A DNA stretch of 27,060 nt from Gammaproteobacteria bacterium (lineage in GTDB: Bacteria > Pseudomonadota > Gammaproteobacteria > Ga0077536), in NCBI GenBank assembly GCA_024234975.1, contig JACKNH010000041.1:1-27060 (forward strand), given 5' to 3'. This document shows, one piece after another, positions 7,365 through 15,112 of the stretch. How positions within the stretch are numbered: position 1 is the first letter of the stretch; the number at the start of each line of letters is the position of its first letter. Both the position numbers and the translations under genes were made by a program. The notes beneath the pieces were generated by a model. It ran no database searches. It saw nothing but the letters and a program-made list of their open reading frames with translations, and was not told the origin of the DNA.

Positions 7365-8675
7365 ATGTCCAACCCGTCTTTTTCGATGGCCGCGTTCTGC
7401 TGGCGTATGGCCTACACGGTTGCCTTGTACCTCGCCACGCCGTGGATTTTGTTGCGCCATCGACGGCAGGCTGCGGATTACGGGGGGCCTGCAGGTCTCG
7501 GCGAGCGTTTCGGATTCGTCGCAGCATCGGCGATGCCATTGTCGCCCATCTGGATCCACGCGGTTTCTGTCGGCGAGGTGAATGCCGCACGACCCTTGCT
7601 TCGCTTGATGCAGTCACGCCACCCGGGAGTTCCATTGCTGTTGACCACGACTACGGTGACCGCTGCGGATGTGGCGCGACGCCAGTTCGGAGCGGCCGTC
7701 ACCTGTTGTTATATGCCGTACGACCTGCCCGGGGCCATCGCGCGATTTCTGCGCAGGGCGAATCCGCGTCTGTTGCTGTTGATGGAAACCGAGCTTTGGC
7801 CAAATCTGCTGTCTGCGTGTCGAAAGCGGCAGATACCTGTGGTTGTCGTAAATGCGCGGTTATCCGCGAAATCGGCTGCCGGCTATGCACGAGCATCGGC
7901 GCTTTCACAGGAGATGTTGCAGTCTCTGGCTGCGATTGCAGTCCAGACCAGGGATGATTCGAAACGCTATATCGAACTGGGCGCTGATCCAGCCCGAGTG
8001 TCGATTACCGGGAGCATCAAGTTTGACGTGAGTGTTCCGCCGACATTGCACGAGCGCGGTGAAGCATTACGCCAGGCTATGGGTGCGCGACGCAAGGTCT
8101 GGGTCGCTGGCAGTACGCGGGATGGCGAGGAGGCGCTGGTGCTTGCCGCTGCTTCCAAGGTGCTGGAAAAGGAACCGGAGACATTATTGATACTTGCTCC
8201 GCGCCATCCCGAGCGCGTCCCGGCGGTGCTGGAACTCTGCAAACGCGTTGGCGCCTCCGCAGTGGTCCATTCCAGCGCGAATGGCAGGCCGGCGCCTGAT
8301 GTGAAGGTGTATATCATCGACACGATGGGCGACCTGCTGACCTTCTACGCCGCAGCGGACATCGCCTTTGTCGGCGGGTCGCTGGTGGACAACGGGGGCC
8401 AGAATGTCATTGAGCCCGCCAGTGTGGGACGTCCAATCATCTGCGGTCCGAGTACCTACAATTTCGCCGAAGTGGTGGCAACTTTGCGGGACGCGGGTGC
8501 TCTGGTGACTGTCGGTAGCGCGGGTGAACTCGCAAGTTGCGTCGTGCGCCTGCTTTGCCAAGCGGACTTGCGTACGCAGATGGGCCAGCAGGCGCTTCAT
8601 GCGTGTCATGCGAATCGAGGGGCGGTCGAACGAACGCTTGCGCTGGTCGAGTCGCAACTCAAATCGCAACACTGA
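7365..8675 (+). CDS. waaA: 3-deoxy-D-manno-octulosonic acid (Kdo) transferase
   Basis: WaaA (KdtA, glycosyltransferase family 30) adds Kdo from CMP-Kdo to lipid IVA at the inner face of the cytoplasmic membrane, completing the minimal LPS core. The 436 residues include an N-terminal hydrophobic anchor (about 15-31), ERFGF near 47, the catalytic Glu in SVGEVNAARPLL (E71), LLMETELWPNLL (about 139-150), VNARLS, GSIKFD, AGSTRDGEE, APRHPERV and the CMP-site motif GGSLVDNGGQNVIEPA (about 336-351). The start is uncertain: the ATG at 7365 is taken, but 7386 and 7407 are in frame, and the 7407 start would align best with E. coli WaaA. None has a clear ribosome-binding site. Confidence 0.95.
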   Translation: MSNPSFSMAAFCWRMAYTVALYLATPWILLRHRRQAADYGGPAGLGERFGFVAASAMPLSPIWIHAVSVGEVNAARPLLRLMQSRHPGVPLLLTTTTVTAADVARRQFGAAVTCCYMPYDLPGAIARFLRRANPRLLLLMETELWPNLLSACRKRQIPVVVVNARLSAKSAAGYARASALSQEMLQSLAAIAVQTRDDSKRYIELGADPARVSITGSIKFDVSVPPTLHERGEALRQAMGARRKVWVAGSTRDGEEALVLAAASKVLEKEPETLLILAPRHPERVPAVLELCKRVGASAVVHSSANGRPAPDVKVYIIDTMGDLLTFYAAADIAFVGGSLVDNGGQNVIEPASVGRPIICGPSTYNFAEVVATLRDAGALVTVGSAGELASCVVRLLCQADLRTQMGQQALHACHANRGAVERTLALVESQLKSQH

Positions 8676-8711
8676 AAGTTCACGGGCGGTGGCGTGCCCA
8701 GCCGCCGCGGA

Positions 8712-9848
8712 TCACGCCGCCGGAGCGTTTCCTCTCAGCGGCAAGCCGTTACGGGTCAGGACCCGCTTCAGCCCCCGGATAACCGGAAAGACCTCCTGGT
8801 TCAGGTCCTCCCCCTGTTTATCGAAGGCGTCCTGTTCCAGTTCAACAATCCAGCGGTCTTCGGCAAAAATTCCTTCGGTGAACCAGATGATGAACGGCCA
8901 TAACAGGTGAATCAGGCCGGGAATGCCTGGGCGGCGGATCATCATCAGGCCAAAGGTATGGTTGACCCGCTGTTCAGCGTCGACCGGGATATAGACGTTC
9001 CATAAGTCCAGCGCCGGTTCGGTGCTGCCCGCCGTCCAGAAACGGAGCGTCTGGTAGGGATATTCCGTGCGTATCGTCATCATGTCACGGTCGCGCTCTG
9101 TGGTCGGAGCAGGGCGCTTGCCGAGGATGAATTTTTCGCCAATCGGTTGCGCCCCCTTGGCGCGGACAAACGAGTAGTCCACCTCAATCCAGGCATCCCC
9201 TTCGCGCATGTCGAGAAACAGCGTTTTGATGCCACCCATCAGGCGCCGATGCAGAAACTGGTGGTACATATCCATCAGGTTTTCGTGCATGAACGAGTAG
9301 TGGCAGTTGACCCGCCGGTCGAGATAGCGCGTTTTGTAGGCCGGATTACCGGCGCTGGGAATATCCGGGAACGCCACGGAATCGGCAAGTGCCTGGTCGC
9401 CGGGAAAGATAAAGATCAGGCCATAGGCTTCCCGGCAGGCGTAGCTCTTGATACCCGTGGGCATACGGCCGTTGTCACCCATCGCATGGGGCACGTTGAC
9501 GCACCGCCCCGTGCGGTCATAGGTCCAGCAGTGGTAGCCGCATTGCAGATGCTCGCCGCTGACCGCACCGGTATCCAACGGCACCTGGCGATGCGCACAG
9601 CGGTTTTCCAGCGCCATGATCGCACCGGATTCTGTGCGCGCCAGGGCAATGGGCTGCCCGGCGAAACTGACACCAACGACCTGTTTTCGCTTCAAATCGC
9701 GTGAACGGGCAACGGGGTACCAGAAATCCGGATGAAGGCCTGTGTTACGCAGCTGACGGGGATCGACATCGTCACGTTGCGTAGCCACCATGGTCACTGG
9801 AGCATTCATTTCGACTTGGTCCGTGGGGAAATCGGCATTATCGGTCAT
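8712..9848 (-). CDS. Rieske [2Fe-2S] non-heme iron oxygenase, alpha-subunit type
   Basis: A 378-residue protein from the ATG at 9848 (an upstream TTG at 9908 would add 20 residues). The N-terminal Rieske domain has C84-A-H86 and C103-GY-H106, the C-x-H...C-x2-H cluster signature. The catalytic domain carries ENLMDMYHQFLH: D193, H196 and H200 fit the D-x2-H-x3-H mononuclear iron site, and acidic residues in IVELEQDAFD (about 334-343) may supply the last ligand. A hydrophobic stretch GLIHLLWPFIIWF (about 311-323) suggests membrane association or a greasy substrate pocket. No ferredoxin or reductase gene is nearby, so its electron donor and substrate are unknown. It converges with waaA and is unrelated to its neighbours. 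Confidence 0.88.
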   Translation of the reverse strand: MTDNADFPTDQVEMNAPVTMVATQRDDVDPRQLRNTGLHPDFWYPVARSRDLKRKQVVGVSFAGQPIALARTESGAIMALENRCAHRQVPLDTGAVSGEHLQCGYHCWTYDRTGRCVNVPHAMGDNGRMPTGIKSYACREAYGLIFIFPGDQALADSVAFPDIPSAGNPAYKTRYLDRRVNCHYSFMHENLMDMYHQFLHRRLMGGIKTLFLDMREGDAWIEVDYSFVRAKGAQPIGEKFILGKRPAPTTERDRDMMTIRTEYPYQTLRFWTAGSTEPALDLWNVYIPVDAEQRVNHTFGLMMIRRPGIPGLIHLLWPFIIWFTEGIFAEDRWIVELEQDAFDKQGEDLNQEVFPVIRGLKRVLTRNGLPLRGNAPAA

Positions 9849-10003
9849 GCTGCGGCGCGCGGTAAACCGCCTGTCGAGGTATGCGTTTCTTTCAACCAAC
9901 AGCGCCAAATGCCGAAATCATGACAACGCGCACATAATTTGTCGCTGCGTCGGCTATTTTACCTTCAAATAGAATGCCGCGAAGGCGGTAGGGATGGACA
10001 AAT

Positions 10004-10615
10004 ATGAAGACAATCAGGAATGCCATGCTATGTTCGGGCGTTATTGCAATGACCGTGGCGACCGGCATTGACATTCAAGCTGCGGGCAACAGCGTTTACG
10101 CCTATCCCAATGCCAACCAGTCGCAACCGCAGCAGTCCCAGGACCGATACGAGTGCAATCAGTGGGCCGTCAACGAATCCGGCTTCGATCCCACTCGTGC
10201 TGAACCTGTAGCGCAGTCGGTTTATTCCACCCAGCAGCGCGCGCAAGCCTCGCGTACCGGTAAGGACAGGGATACCAGCATTCTCGGTATAGGTGACGGT
10301 GGTGTGTTCAAGGGCAGTGGCGCACTCGGGGATGCGGCTACCGGCGCGGCCATAGGCGCAGCCGGCGGCGCGATAGCAGGTAACACCGGCAAAGGCGCAG
10401 CCTGGGGCGCTGTGGGCGGAACGATTCTGGGTGCGTTGACCCGGGCCGGCAGCGATTCTGATCGCTCAAGCCGACGGACGAGCTCGCGCGACTACCGGCG
10501 TGAGGCAGAGCGTGCCGAGTACGAGCGGCAGGTCGCCGAGAGGGAGGCTCAAATGGACGATTACCGGCGGGCATTCAGCGCCTGCATGACGGCACGCAAT
10601 TATACGGTGCAGTGA
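10004..10615 (+). CDS. Glycine-zipper domain envelope protein
   Basis: A 203-residue exported protein of unknown function. A Sec-type signal spans residues 1-27, probably cleaved near IQAAG; the Cys at position 10 is not in a proper lipobox. Residues ~30-75 are Gln/Asn-rich with YECNQWAVNESGFDPT. Residues ~105-146 form a glycine zipper (ATGAAIGAAGGAIAG, AAWGAVGGTILGALT), a repeated small-residue helix pair typical of envelope proteins that pack in membranes. The C-terminal ~50 residues are highly charged and probably helical, ending YRRAFSACMTARNYTV. The Cys pair near both ends of the mature protein might form a disulfide. TAGAATGCCGCG at 9970-9981 may be its -10 region. Confidence 0.8.
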   Translation: MKTIRNAMLCSGVIAMTVATGIDIQAAGNSVYAYPNANQSQPQQSQDRYECNQWAVNESGFDPTRAEPVAQSVYSTQQRAQASRTGKDRDTSILGIGDGGVFKGSGALGDAATGAAIGAAGGAIAGNTGKGAAWGAVGGTILGALTRAGSDSDRSSRRTSSRDYRREAERAEYERQVAEREAQMDDYRRAFSACMTARNYTVQ

Positions 10616-10655
10616 GGGCTTTCCCCGCGCTTTTGCGCAAGAGTTTCTGAAATGG

Positions 10656-10689
10656 AAAGGCCGTCGATCCGCAGGGGATGACGGCCTTT
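10656..10689. terminator. Bidirectional intrinsic terminator
   Basis: AAAGGCCGTC (10656-10665) pairs with GACGGCCTTT (10680-10689), extended inside by ATCC/GGAT with a bulge. The A-run on one arm and T-run on the other let it serve both the glycine-zipper gene (plus, stop at 10615) and the convergent tolC gene (minus, stop at 10722). Confidence 0.75.
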
Positions 10690-10721
10690 GTCGTGTCCGG
10701 TGACCTGCCAGTACGCTGAGG

Positions 10722-12089
10722 TTAACGGCTGGTAGCGAGTGGTTCGTCCGATTCGGTCAGCCAGGTATTGGCCATAATCAAATCTTCTTCGGCAAGCGTG
10801 CCTGCCGCCTGTTTCAGATTGAAGATATCCAGAACGTAATCATATCGGGCCCGTGCGTAGTCACGCAGCGATTGGTACAGATTACGTTCGGCGGTTACAA
10901 CATCCACTGCGGTTCGGGTACCCACCTCAAATCCCGCTTCAGTGGATTCCACCGCGGTGCGCGCGGAAACGACTGCCTGCCGCAGTGCCTGAACTGACGA
11001 GATTCTTGCCTGAATTCCCAGGAATGCCTGGCGCGTCTGCCGGTGGACCGAGCGTTGCTGTTGTTCCAGTTGTTCAAGCGCCTGGGTGTGGCGGTATCGC
11101 GCCTGATTGGTCCTCGACACAACCCGACCGCCTTCATAGATGGGAACGGAGACCTGCAACCCGACTTCACCGGAAATGGACTGCGAATCACCGAACCGTC
11201 CGCCGCTCTTGCTGTAGCCATGACGCCCCACGAGGTCCAGGCCAGGCAGGTGGCCCGCGTACTGCACCCGGATATCCTGCTGCGCGATGTCGGCGGCCAG
11301 TCTCGCGCCGGACAGGGCAAGGTTCTGGGTGAGCGCCAGTTCGGTCCAACTGTTGATGTCGTTTGGTTGTGGCGCCGCCAATGGCAGGTTCTCGCCCAAC
11401 TTCAACAAGTCCGTATGGTAGGCCAGCGTCAGTTCGCGTAATGCTTCACGCGCATTGTCCAGTACGTTCTGCGCCAGGATCTGGCTGGCGATTGCACGGT
11501 CAGCGCCTGCCTGTGCTTCCTGCACGTCTGTGATTGCGATGAGCCCGACTTCAAATCGTTGTTGAGCCTGCTCGAGCTGGCGTTGCAGGGCGGAGTATTC
11601 GGCATTGGCAAATTCGAGACTGTCTTCGGCAGCGAGCACATCGAAATAGCGTTGTGCCACCCGCAGAATCAAATCCTGCTGTGCGGCGGACAACTCGTAT
11701 TCAGCCTGTTGCAGGCGTTTATCCGCTTGCTTCAGGGCGAAGATCCGTTCGAAATGAAAAAGCGGCTGGGTCAGATTCACGGAGTAGCTCTTGGCCGTGA
11801 AACTGGTGATGCCTGCAGCGCCGCCAAAGCCGCTGAATTCGTTGTCCTGGCGATTTCGCGATATCGATCCGCTCATGGAAACCGTGGGCAGCAGCAGTTG
11901 CGCTCGCGCCTGCGGTATACCTTCAGCAACAGCATGTGAATTGGCAATCGCCTGGCGATAGACGGGATCAGACAGTTCGGCCTGCTGATAGATTGTCAGA
12001 AGGTCAGCCGCCTGGGCGAAAGCTGATTGTTGTGCAAGCACAGCTGCACAGAGCAATCCGCCACCAATCATCTTGCGCGAAAAATGCAT
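10722..12089 (-). CDS. tolC: TolC-family outer membrane efflux channel
   Basis: The 455-residue protein has a signal peptide (about 1-27, ending AFAQA) and the duplicated outer membrane efflux protein architecture: two repeats of long helical hairpins and beta strands. Visible landmarks are LLTIYQQAELSDPVYRQA, VNLTQPLFHFERIFALKQAD in repeat 1, GLQVSVPIYEGGRVVSRTNQ in repeat 2 and TRTAVDVVTAERNLYQSLRD near the C terminus. TolC trimers form the exit duct for RND, ABC and type I secretion systems. The ATG at 12089 is chosen among tandem GTG-ATG-ATG codons because it leaves 6 nt after the AGGGA site. Pcm-like genes often precede tolC in gammaproteobacteria, as here. Confidence 0.92.
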   Translation of the reverse strand: MHFSRKMIGGGLLCAAVLAQQSAFAQAADLLTIYQQAELSDPVYRQAIANSHAVAEGIPQARAQLLLPTVSMSGSISRNRQDNEFSGFGGAAGITSFTAKSYSVNLTQPLFHFERIFALKQADKRLQQAEYELSAAQQDLILRVAQRYFDVLAAEDSLEFANAEYSALQRQLEQAQQRFEVGLIAITDVQEAQAGADRAIASQILAQNVLDNAREALRELTLAYHTDLLKLGENLPLAAPQPNDINSWTELALTQNLALSGARLAADIAQQDIRVQYAGHLPGLDLVGRHGYSKSGGRFGDSQSISGEVGLQVSVPIYEGGRVVSRTNQARYRHTQALEQLEQQQRSVHRQTRQAFLGIQARISSVQALRQAVVSARTAVESTEAGFEVGTRTAVDVVTAERNLYQSLRDYARARYDYVLDIFNLKQAAGTLAEEDLIMANTWLTESDEPLATSR

Positions 12090-12119
12090 CATCACTCCCT
12101 GCGCCTTCGGTTAAGTGCC

Positions 12120-12184
12120 TGTTGGCGCAATTTCTGGCGGACTGCCGCCAACATTTGCAACTCACTCGCCGCGGATGTTCCGCG
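12120..12184 (-). repeat. Two hairpins between the Pcm-like gene and tolC
   Basis: The 105-nt gap contains TGTTGGCG/CGCCAACA (12120-12127 with 12146-12153, 8 bp) and CGCGGA-TGT-TCCGCG (12170-12184, 6 bp). Neither is followed by a T-run on the minus strand, so they are not clear terminators. They may affect mRNA processing between the two genes. Confidence 0.35.
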
Positions 12185-12194
12185 ACCACGGATG

Positions 12195-12848
12195 TCAGAA
12201 TTTGAAGCTGGATGGCTGTGGAACGCCTCTGAGCAACGGAATCTCGGTTTCGAACAAGACTGTTCGTCGGAGCGCGCCGGAACTTTGCCGAACAAACAGA
12301 CACGCTTCCATGACGGGTGCTTTGCCAACAACCACAAACATTCTGCCGCCGGATACCAGCATCTCGCCGAACGCATCATCGAAATTCGGCAGCGCGCCGG
12401 TGAACACCACCACGTCCCACGGCCCGCCGTCGAAGTAGCCTTTGGCTCCATCGGCCGTACGGAGTTCAATATTGGCAACACCGGCACGCTGAATGTTCCA
12501 TTCGGCCATGCTCGTGAAGTCAGGGTGGATATCAATGGATAAAACACTGGCAGCCTGCCGGGCCATGACCGCCGCGGTGAATCCGCTACCGGTACCGATT
12601 TCAAGCACCCGATCGCCGGCCTTGAGTTCGAGGGCCTGGATCATTCTCGCTTCTACCCGCGGCGCCATCATCACTTCATCGTGGCCGAGCGGGATATTGC
12701 AGTCTGAAAATGCCAGGTCGCGATAACCGTCGGGTACGAAGTCCTCGCGCTGGACCTGTTCCATTCCCGTCAGAACCGCCGGGTCAAATACCTCCCAGGT
12801 ACGGATCTGACTTTCGATCATGTTTTTGCGAGCTAATTCGATATTCAT
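12195..12848 (-). CDS. Pcm-like protein-L-isoaspartate O-methyltransferase family protein
   Basis: A 217-residue SAM-dependent methyltransferase. Motif I DRVLEIGTGSGFTAAVMA (about 79-96) and the preceding layout RKNMIESQIRTWEVFDPAVL then REDFVPDGYRDLAFSD match the PCMT family, which repairs isoaspartyl damage. The substrate-binding segment differs: where E. coli Pcm reads TISQPYMVARM, this protein has VMMAPRVEARM, losing the Ser of the TIS motif. It therefore resembles the tolC-linked paralogue group, whose isoaspartate activity should not be assumed. The ATG at 12848 is preferred to an upstream TTG at 12866. It lies upstream of tolC on the same strand. Confidence 0.8.
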   Translation of the reverse strand: MNIELARKNMIESQIRTWEVFDPAVLTGMEQVQREDFVPDGYRDLAFSDCNIPLGHDEVMMAPRVEARMIQALELKAGDRVLEIGTGSGFTAAVMARQAASVLSIDIHPDFTSMAEWNIQRAGVANIELRTADGAKGYFDGGPWDVVVFTGALPNFDDAFGEMLVSGGRMFVVVGKAPVMEACLFVRQSSGALRRTVLFETEIPLLRGVPQPSSFKF

Positions 12849-12934
12849 ATTGAGCGTCCGGCGCAACGTAGGCGACTTGGTCAGTGGCAGTTGGCAATGC
12901 TTGTTAAACCCGTGACGGGTCTGAAAAGGAACGC

Positions 12935-12940
12935 ATTATA
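12935..12940 (-). promoter_or_regulatory. Possible -10 box for the Pcm-like/tolC unit
   Basis: On the minus strand a perfect TATAAT lies 87-92 nt before the ATG at 12848, followed by GCG. No good -35 at 16-18 nt is seen. The 12849-13016 region has no other feature I can support. Confidence 0.4.
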
Positions 12941-13016
12941 TCGTCAGCGGTGGACGGCCAGCCAGCAACCGGACGCGGTCCGTTGATCCTGGTGAGGTCG
13001 ATATCGGCCGCTGGCG

Positions 13017-14006
13017 CTAGGGACTGCAGCGTAAAACGACCTTCCCCAGCTGCTGATTGGCCTCGATCAGCGCGTGAGCGTGGCTGGCTTCAGCCAGCGG
13101 ATACTCCGCGGCCACCAGCGGCGCAATCGACCCCGCGCCGAACATGGGCAACACGTCCCGCCGGAACCGTGCTGCCAACGCTGCGCGTTCGTCTGGCCGA
13201 CGCGTACGCATGACCGTTCCGACCAGACGCAGCCTGCGACGCATCAGTGTGCCGGCGTCAAACGACTTCGGCGCGCCGCCCAGCACCCCGACCAGCAGCA
13301 ACGACCCGCCGATACGCAGACATCGCAGATAATCGTCGAACGCCGGTGCCCCGACCAGGTCCAGAATCGTCGCCACGCCTTCCTGTCCGGTCAGCTGCAG
13401 GATGTTGGTGACAAGTTCAGGGTCCCCTTCCAGCATCCTGGCAGTGGGCGAGAGGGCGGGCGCCAGTGCCGCCAAGCGCTCGGCAGAGCGCGACATCGCG
13501 ATGTGCGGGTTGCCCAGTGCGAGTGCCAGCTGGCAGGCGGCAATGCCGACGCTCGACGTTGCTGCACGGACCAGCAGCCATTCGCCATCGCGCAGTCCGC
13601 CCTGCAACCAGGCGGCATCCCACGCTGTCATGAACGCTTCCGGGATGGCCGCGGCGCCTCGAAGATCGATATTGTCCGGTACCTGCAGCAGTTCGGTGGC
13701 CGGAACGCAGACCAATTCTGCATAGGCCGTGCCCGGCACCAGCCCCATCACACGATCGCCGACATGCCAGCCAGAGACGCCGGCGCCGCATGCGGCGATG
13801 ACCCCGGAATATTCCATCCCGGGGATACTGCTGTCGGTGCCGGGTGGGGCAGGGTACAGACCGCGCCGTTGCAGCAGGTCTGCCCGATTGATGCCGGCAT
13901 AATGGATTCTGACCAGCACCTCGTCATGCCCCGGAACAGGATCGGGCACGGTGACGGGTTGCAGTTGCTCCGGGCCGCCCGGACTGACAATGCGAATGGC
14001 TTGCAT
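13017..14006 (-). CDS. Zinc-independent quinone oxidoreductase (MDR superfamily, PIG3/QOR-like)
   Basis: A 329-residue medium-chain dehydrogenase/reductase of the NAD(P)H:quinone oxidoreductase type. The N-terminal GroES-like domain shows HYAGINRADLLQRRGLYPAP (residues ~35-54) and PGMEYSGVIAACG; AAAIPEAFMTAWDAAW precedes the Rossmann fold. The nucleotide-binding turn reads RAATSSVGIAACQLA, missing one of the usual glycines. ATILDLVGAPAF and GGSLLLVGVLGG follow. The structural zinc cysteines of alcohol dehydrogenases are absent. The ATG at 14006 is used because the conserved protein starts there; a longer frame reaches 14126 but its extra residues look random. No Shine-Dalgarno precedes the ATG; instead a palindrome with a perfect -10 abuts it. 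Confidence 0.88.
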   Translation of the reverse strand: MQAIRIVSPGGPEQLQPVTVPDPVPGHDEVLVRIHYAGINRADLLQRRGLYPAPPGTDSSIPGMEYSGVIAACGAGVSGWHVGDRVMGLVPGTAYAELVCVPATELLQVPDNIDLRGAAAIPEAFMTAWDAAWLQGGLRDGEWLLVRAATSSVGIAACQLALALGNPHIAMSRSAERLAALAPALSPTARMLEGDPELVTNILQLTGQEGVATILDLVGAPAFDDYLRCLRIGGSLLLVGVLGGAPKSFDAGTLMRRRLRLVGTVMRTRRPDERAALAARFRRDVLPMFGAGSIAPLVAAEYPLAEASHAHALIEANQQLGKVVLRCSP

Positions 14007-14025
14007 CTGCGCATTATATGCGCAG
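14007..14025 (-). promoter_or_regulatory. Palindrome with perfect -10 box abutting a start codon
   Basis: CTGCGCAT-TAT-ATGCGCAG is a perfect 8-bp inverted repeat directly upstream of the oxidoreductase ATG. Read on the minus strand it contains TATAAT at 14018-14013, which would place the start site at or near the A of the ATG (14006), giving a leaderless message. The dyad could equally be an operator covering the -10. No -35 box is recognisable. Confidence 0.4.
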
Positions 14026-14049
14026 GCGGGTCTTCGCTGTGCTGCCCGG

Positions 14050-14148
14050 TCAAGGCGAACCGAGGAGCAGCACCAGCAAGGCAAGTACCAGGGCTGCGGC
14101 GATCCCGGTCGCCGAGCCGGCAACAAGGCTGAACAAAGTGGTGGTCAT
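14050..14148 (-). CDS. Possible 32-residue single-span membrane peptide
   Basis: ATG at 14148 to TGA at 14050 encodes 32 residues: a short start (MTTTLFSLVAGSATG) and a strongly hydrophobic IAAALVLALLVLLL, ending GSP. AAGAGA lies 4-9 nt upstream of the ATG, an acceptable ribosome-binding site. The sequence fits a single transmembrane helix with a GxxxG-like small-residue face. It lies 43 nt upstream of the oxidoreductase gene on the same strand. I recognise no family, and chance hydrophobic frames of this size do occur in GC-rich DNA. The surrounding 14007-14417 region otherwise holds no gene. Confidence 0.35.
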   Translation of the reverse strand: MTTTLFSLVAGSATGIAAALVLALLVLLLGSP

Positions 14149-14417
14149 TACATCTCTTGCTTTCGTCTGCATTGGCACGCTTCCTGGTTTCGGATTGGCT
14201 GATATGCAGATTCAAGCGCGGCAAGTGGACCGGTGGCAGGCGCCAATGAGCAGGTGAGATGACCAAAAAGGGCAGGAAAAGGGCTTTGCCCCCGTGCGCC
14301 GGCATCCATCGTTGAGTTGCGATAAATTAGTCCCCGTTCGAACCGCGCCGGCAATGATGTGCCGGGCGAGGATGGCGCCGGACGACGGGCGGCCGGGAAC
14401 TCAATGGGAGTCTGAAT
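14149..14417. other. Gene-free region before the response regulator
   Basis: About 270 nt between the possible small peptide gene (minus) and the response regulator (plus). It must hold promoters for both directions but I find no convincing -35/-10 pair. A small hairpin CCGGCA-ATGATG-TGCCGG lies at 14348-14365 in the presumed leader. GGGAG at 14406-14410 is the response regulator ribosome-binding site. Confidence 0.5.
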
Positions 14418-15107
14418 ATGGCGCGAACGGTGGCAATTGTCGAAGACGAAGCGGCAATCCGGGAGAACTATGCCGAAGTCTTGCGGCGGCGCGGCTATCA
14501 GGTCGGCAGCTACTCGGGGGGGGCCTCAGCGTTGCAGGCGTTTCGCAACCGGTTACCCGACCTGGTGATACTGGATATCGCGCTGGGCGACGACTACGAC
14601 CAGGGGTTCACGTTGTGTCGTGAACTGCGAGCCATGTCGGCGACCCTGCCCATCATTTTTCTGACCGCACGGGATTCCGATATCGATGTGGTTACCGGAC
14701 TGCGCCTGGGCGCCGATGATTACCTGACCAAAGACACCTCGATGCCACACCTGCTCGCGCGCATTGCGGCGTTGTTCCGCCGGATCGAAGCATTGGGATC
14801 GGCAGAGAACGAAGGTGCGCCGCTGGCCGCGGGTGATTTGCGCATCGATCGTGTGAGATTTGAAGTCACCTGGAAGGCGCAGCCGGTGCCGCTGACGCTC
14901 ACCGAATTCTGGATCGTGCATTCGCTGGCGCGGCGTCCGGGACACGTAAAGAACCGCGAGCAACTGATGGACGAAGCGAACGTGGTGGTTGATACCGCCA
15001 CCATCACCTCCCATGTCAAACGCATTCGCCGGAAATTCCGCGAGCTCGACCCCGAATTCGATTCGATCGAGATGATCTATGGCGTCGGCTATCGCTGGCG
15101 CACTTGA
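14418..15107 (+). CDS. OmpR-family response regulator, resembling the dedicated sortase system regulator PdsR
   Basis: 229 residues with a receiver domain (1-~122) and an OmpR/PhoB winged-helix domain (~130-229). Acidic pocket residues D10 and E11, phospho-acceptor D53 (LVILDIALGDDYDQG), switch T83 (FLTAR) and K105 (DYLTKD) are all present. The C-terminal wing ends MIYGVGYRW. The N terminus AIVEDEAAIRENYAEVLRRR and LPIIFLTARDSDIDVVTGLR strongly recall the response regulator of the proteobacterial dedicated sortase (Pds) system; that assignment is from memory of the family. GGGAG lies 7 nt before the ATG. The stop overlaps the region where the kinase frame begins, so the two are co-translated. 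Confidence 0.85.
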   Translation: MARTVAIVEDEAAIRENYAEVLRRRGYQVGSYSGGASALQAFRNRLPDLVILDIALGDDYDQGFTLCRELRAMSATLPIIFLTARDSDIDVVTGLRLGADDYLTKDTSMPHLLARIAALFRRIEALGSAENEGAPLAAGDLRIDRVRFEVTWKAQPVPLTLTEFWIVHSLARRPGHVKNREQLMDEANVVVDTATITSHVKRIRRKFRELDPEFDSIEMIYGVGYRWRT

Positions 15108-15112
15108 TAGCC

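Noticed and set aside
10350..10440. Glycine/alanine repeats in the plus-strand gene at 10004 taken as a DNA repeat or CRISPR-like array
   Set aside because: The repetition is at the protein level (glycine zipper); the DNA units differ in length and sequence and there are no spacers.
14007..14126. N-terminal extension of the quinone oxidoreductase to 14126
   Set aside because: The extra 40 residues are Arg/Cys/Pro-rich and unlike the family; the conserved protein begins at 14006.
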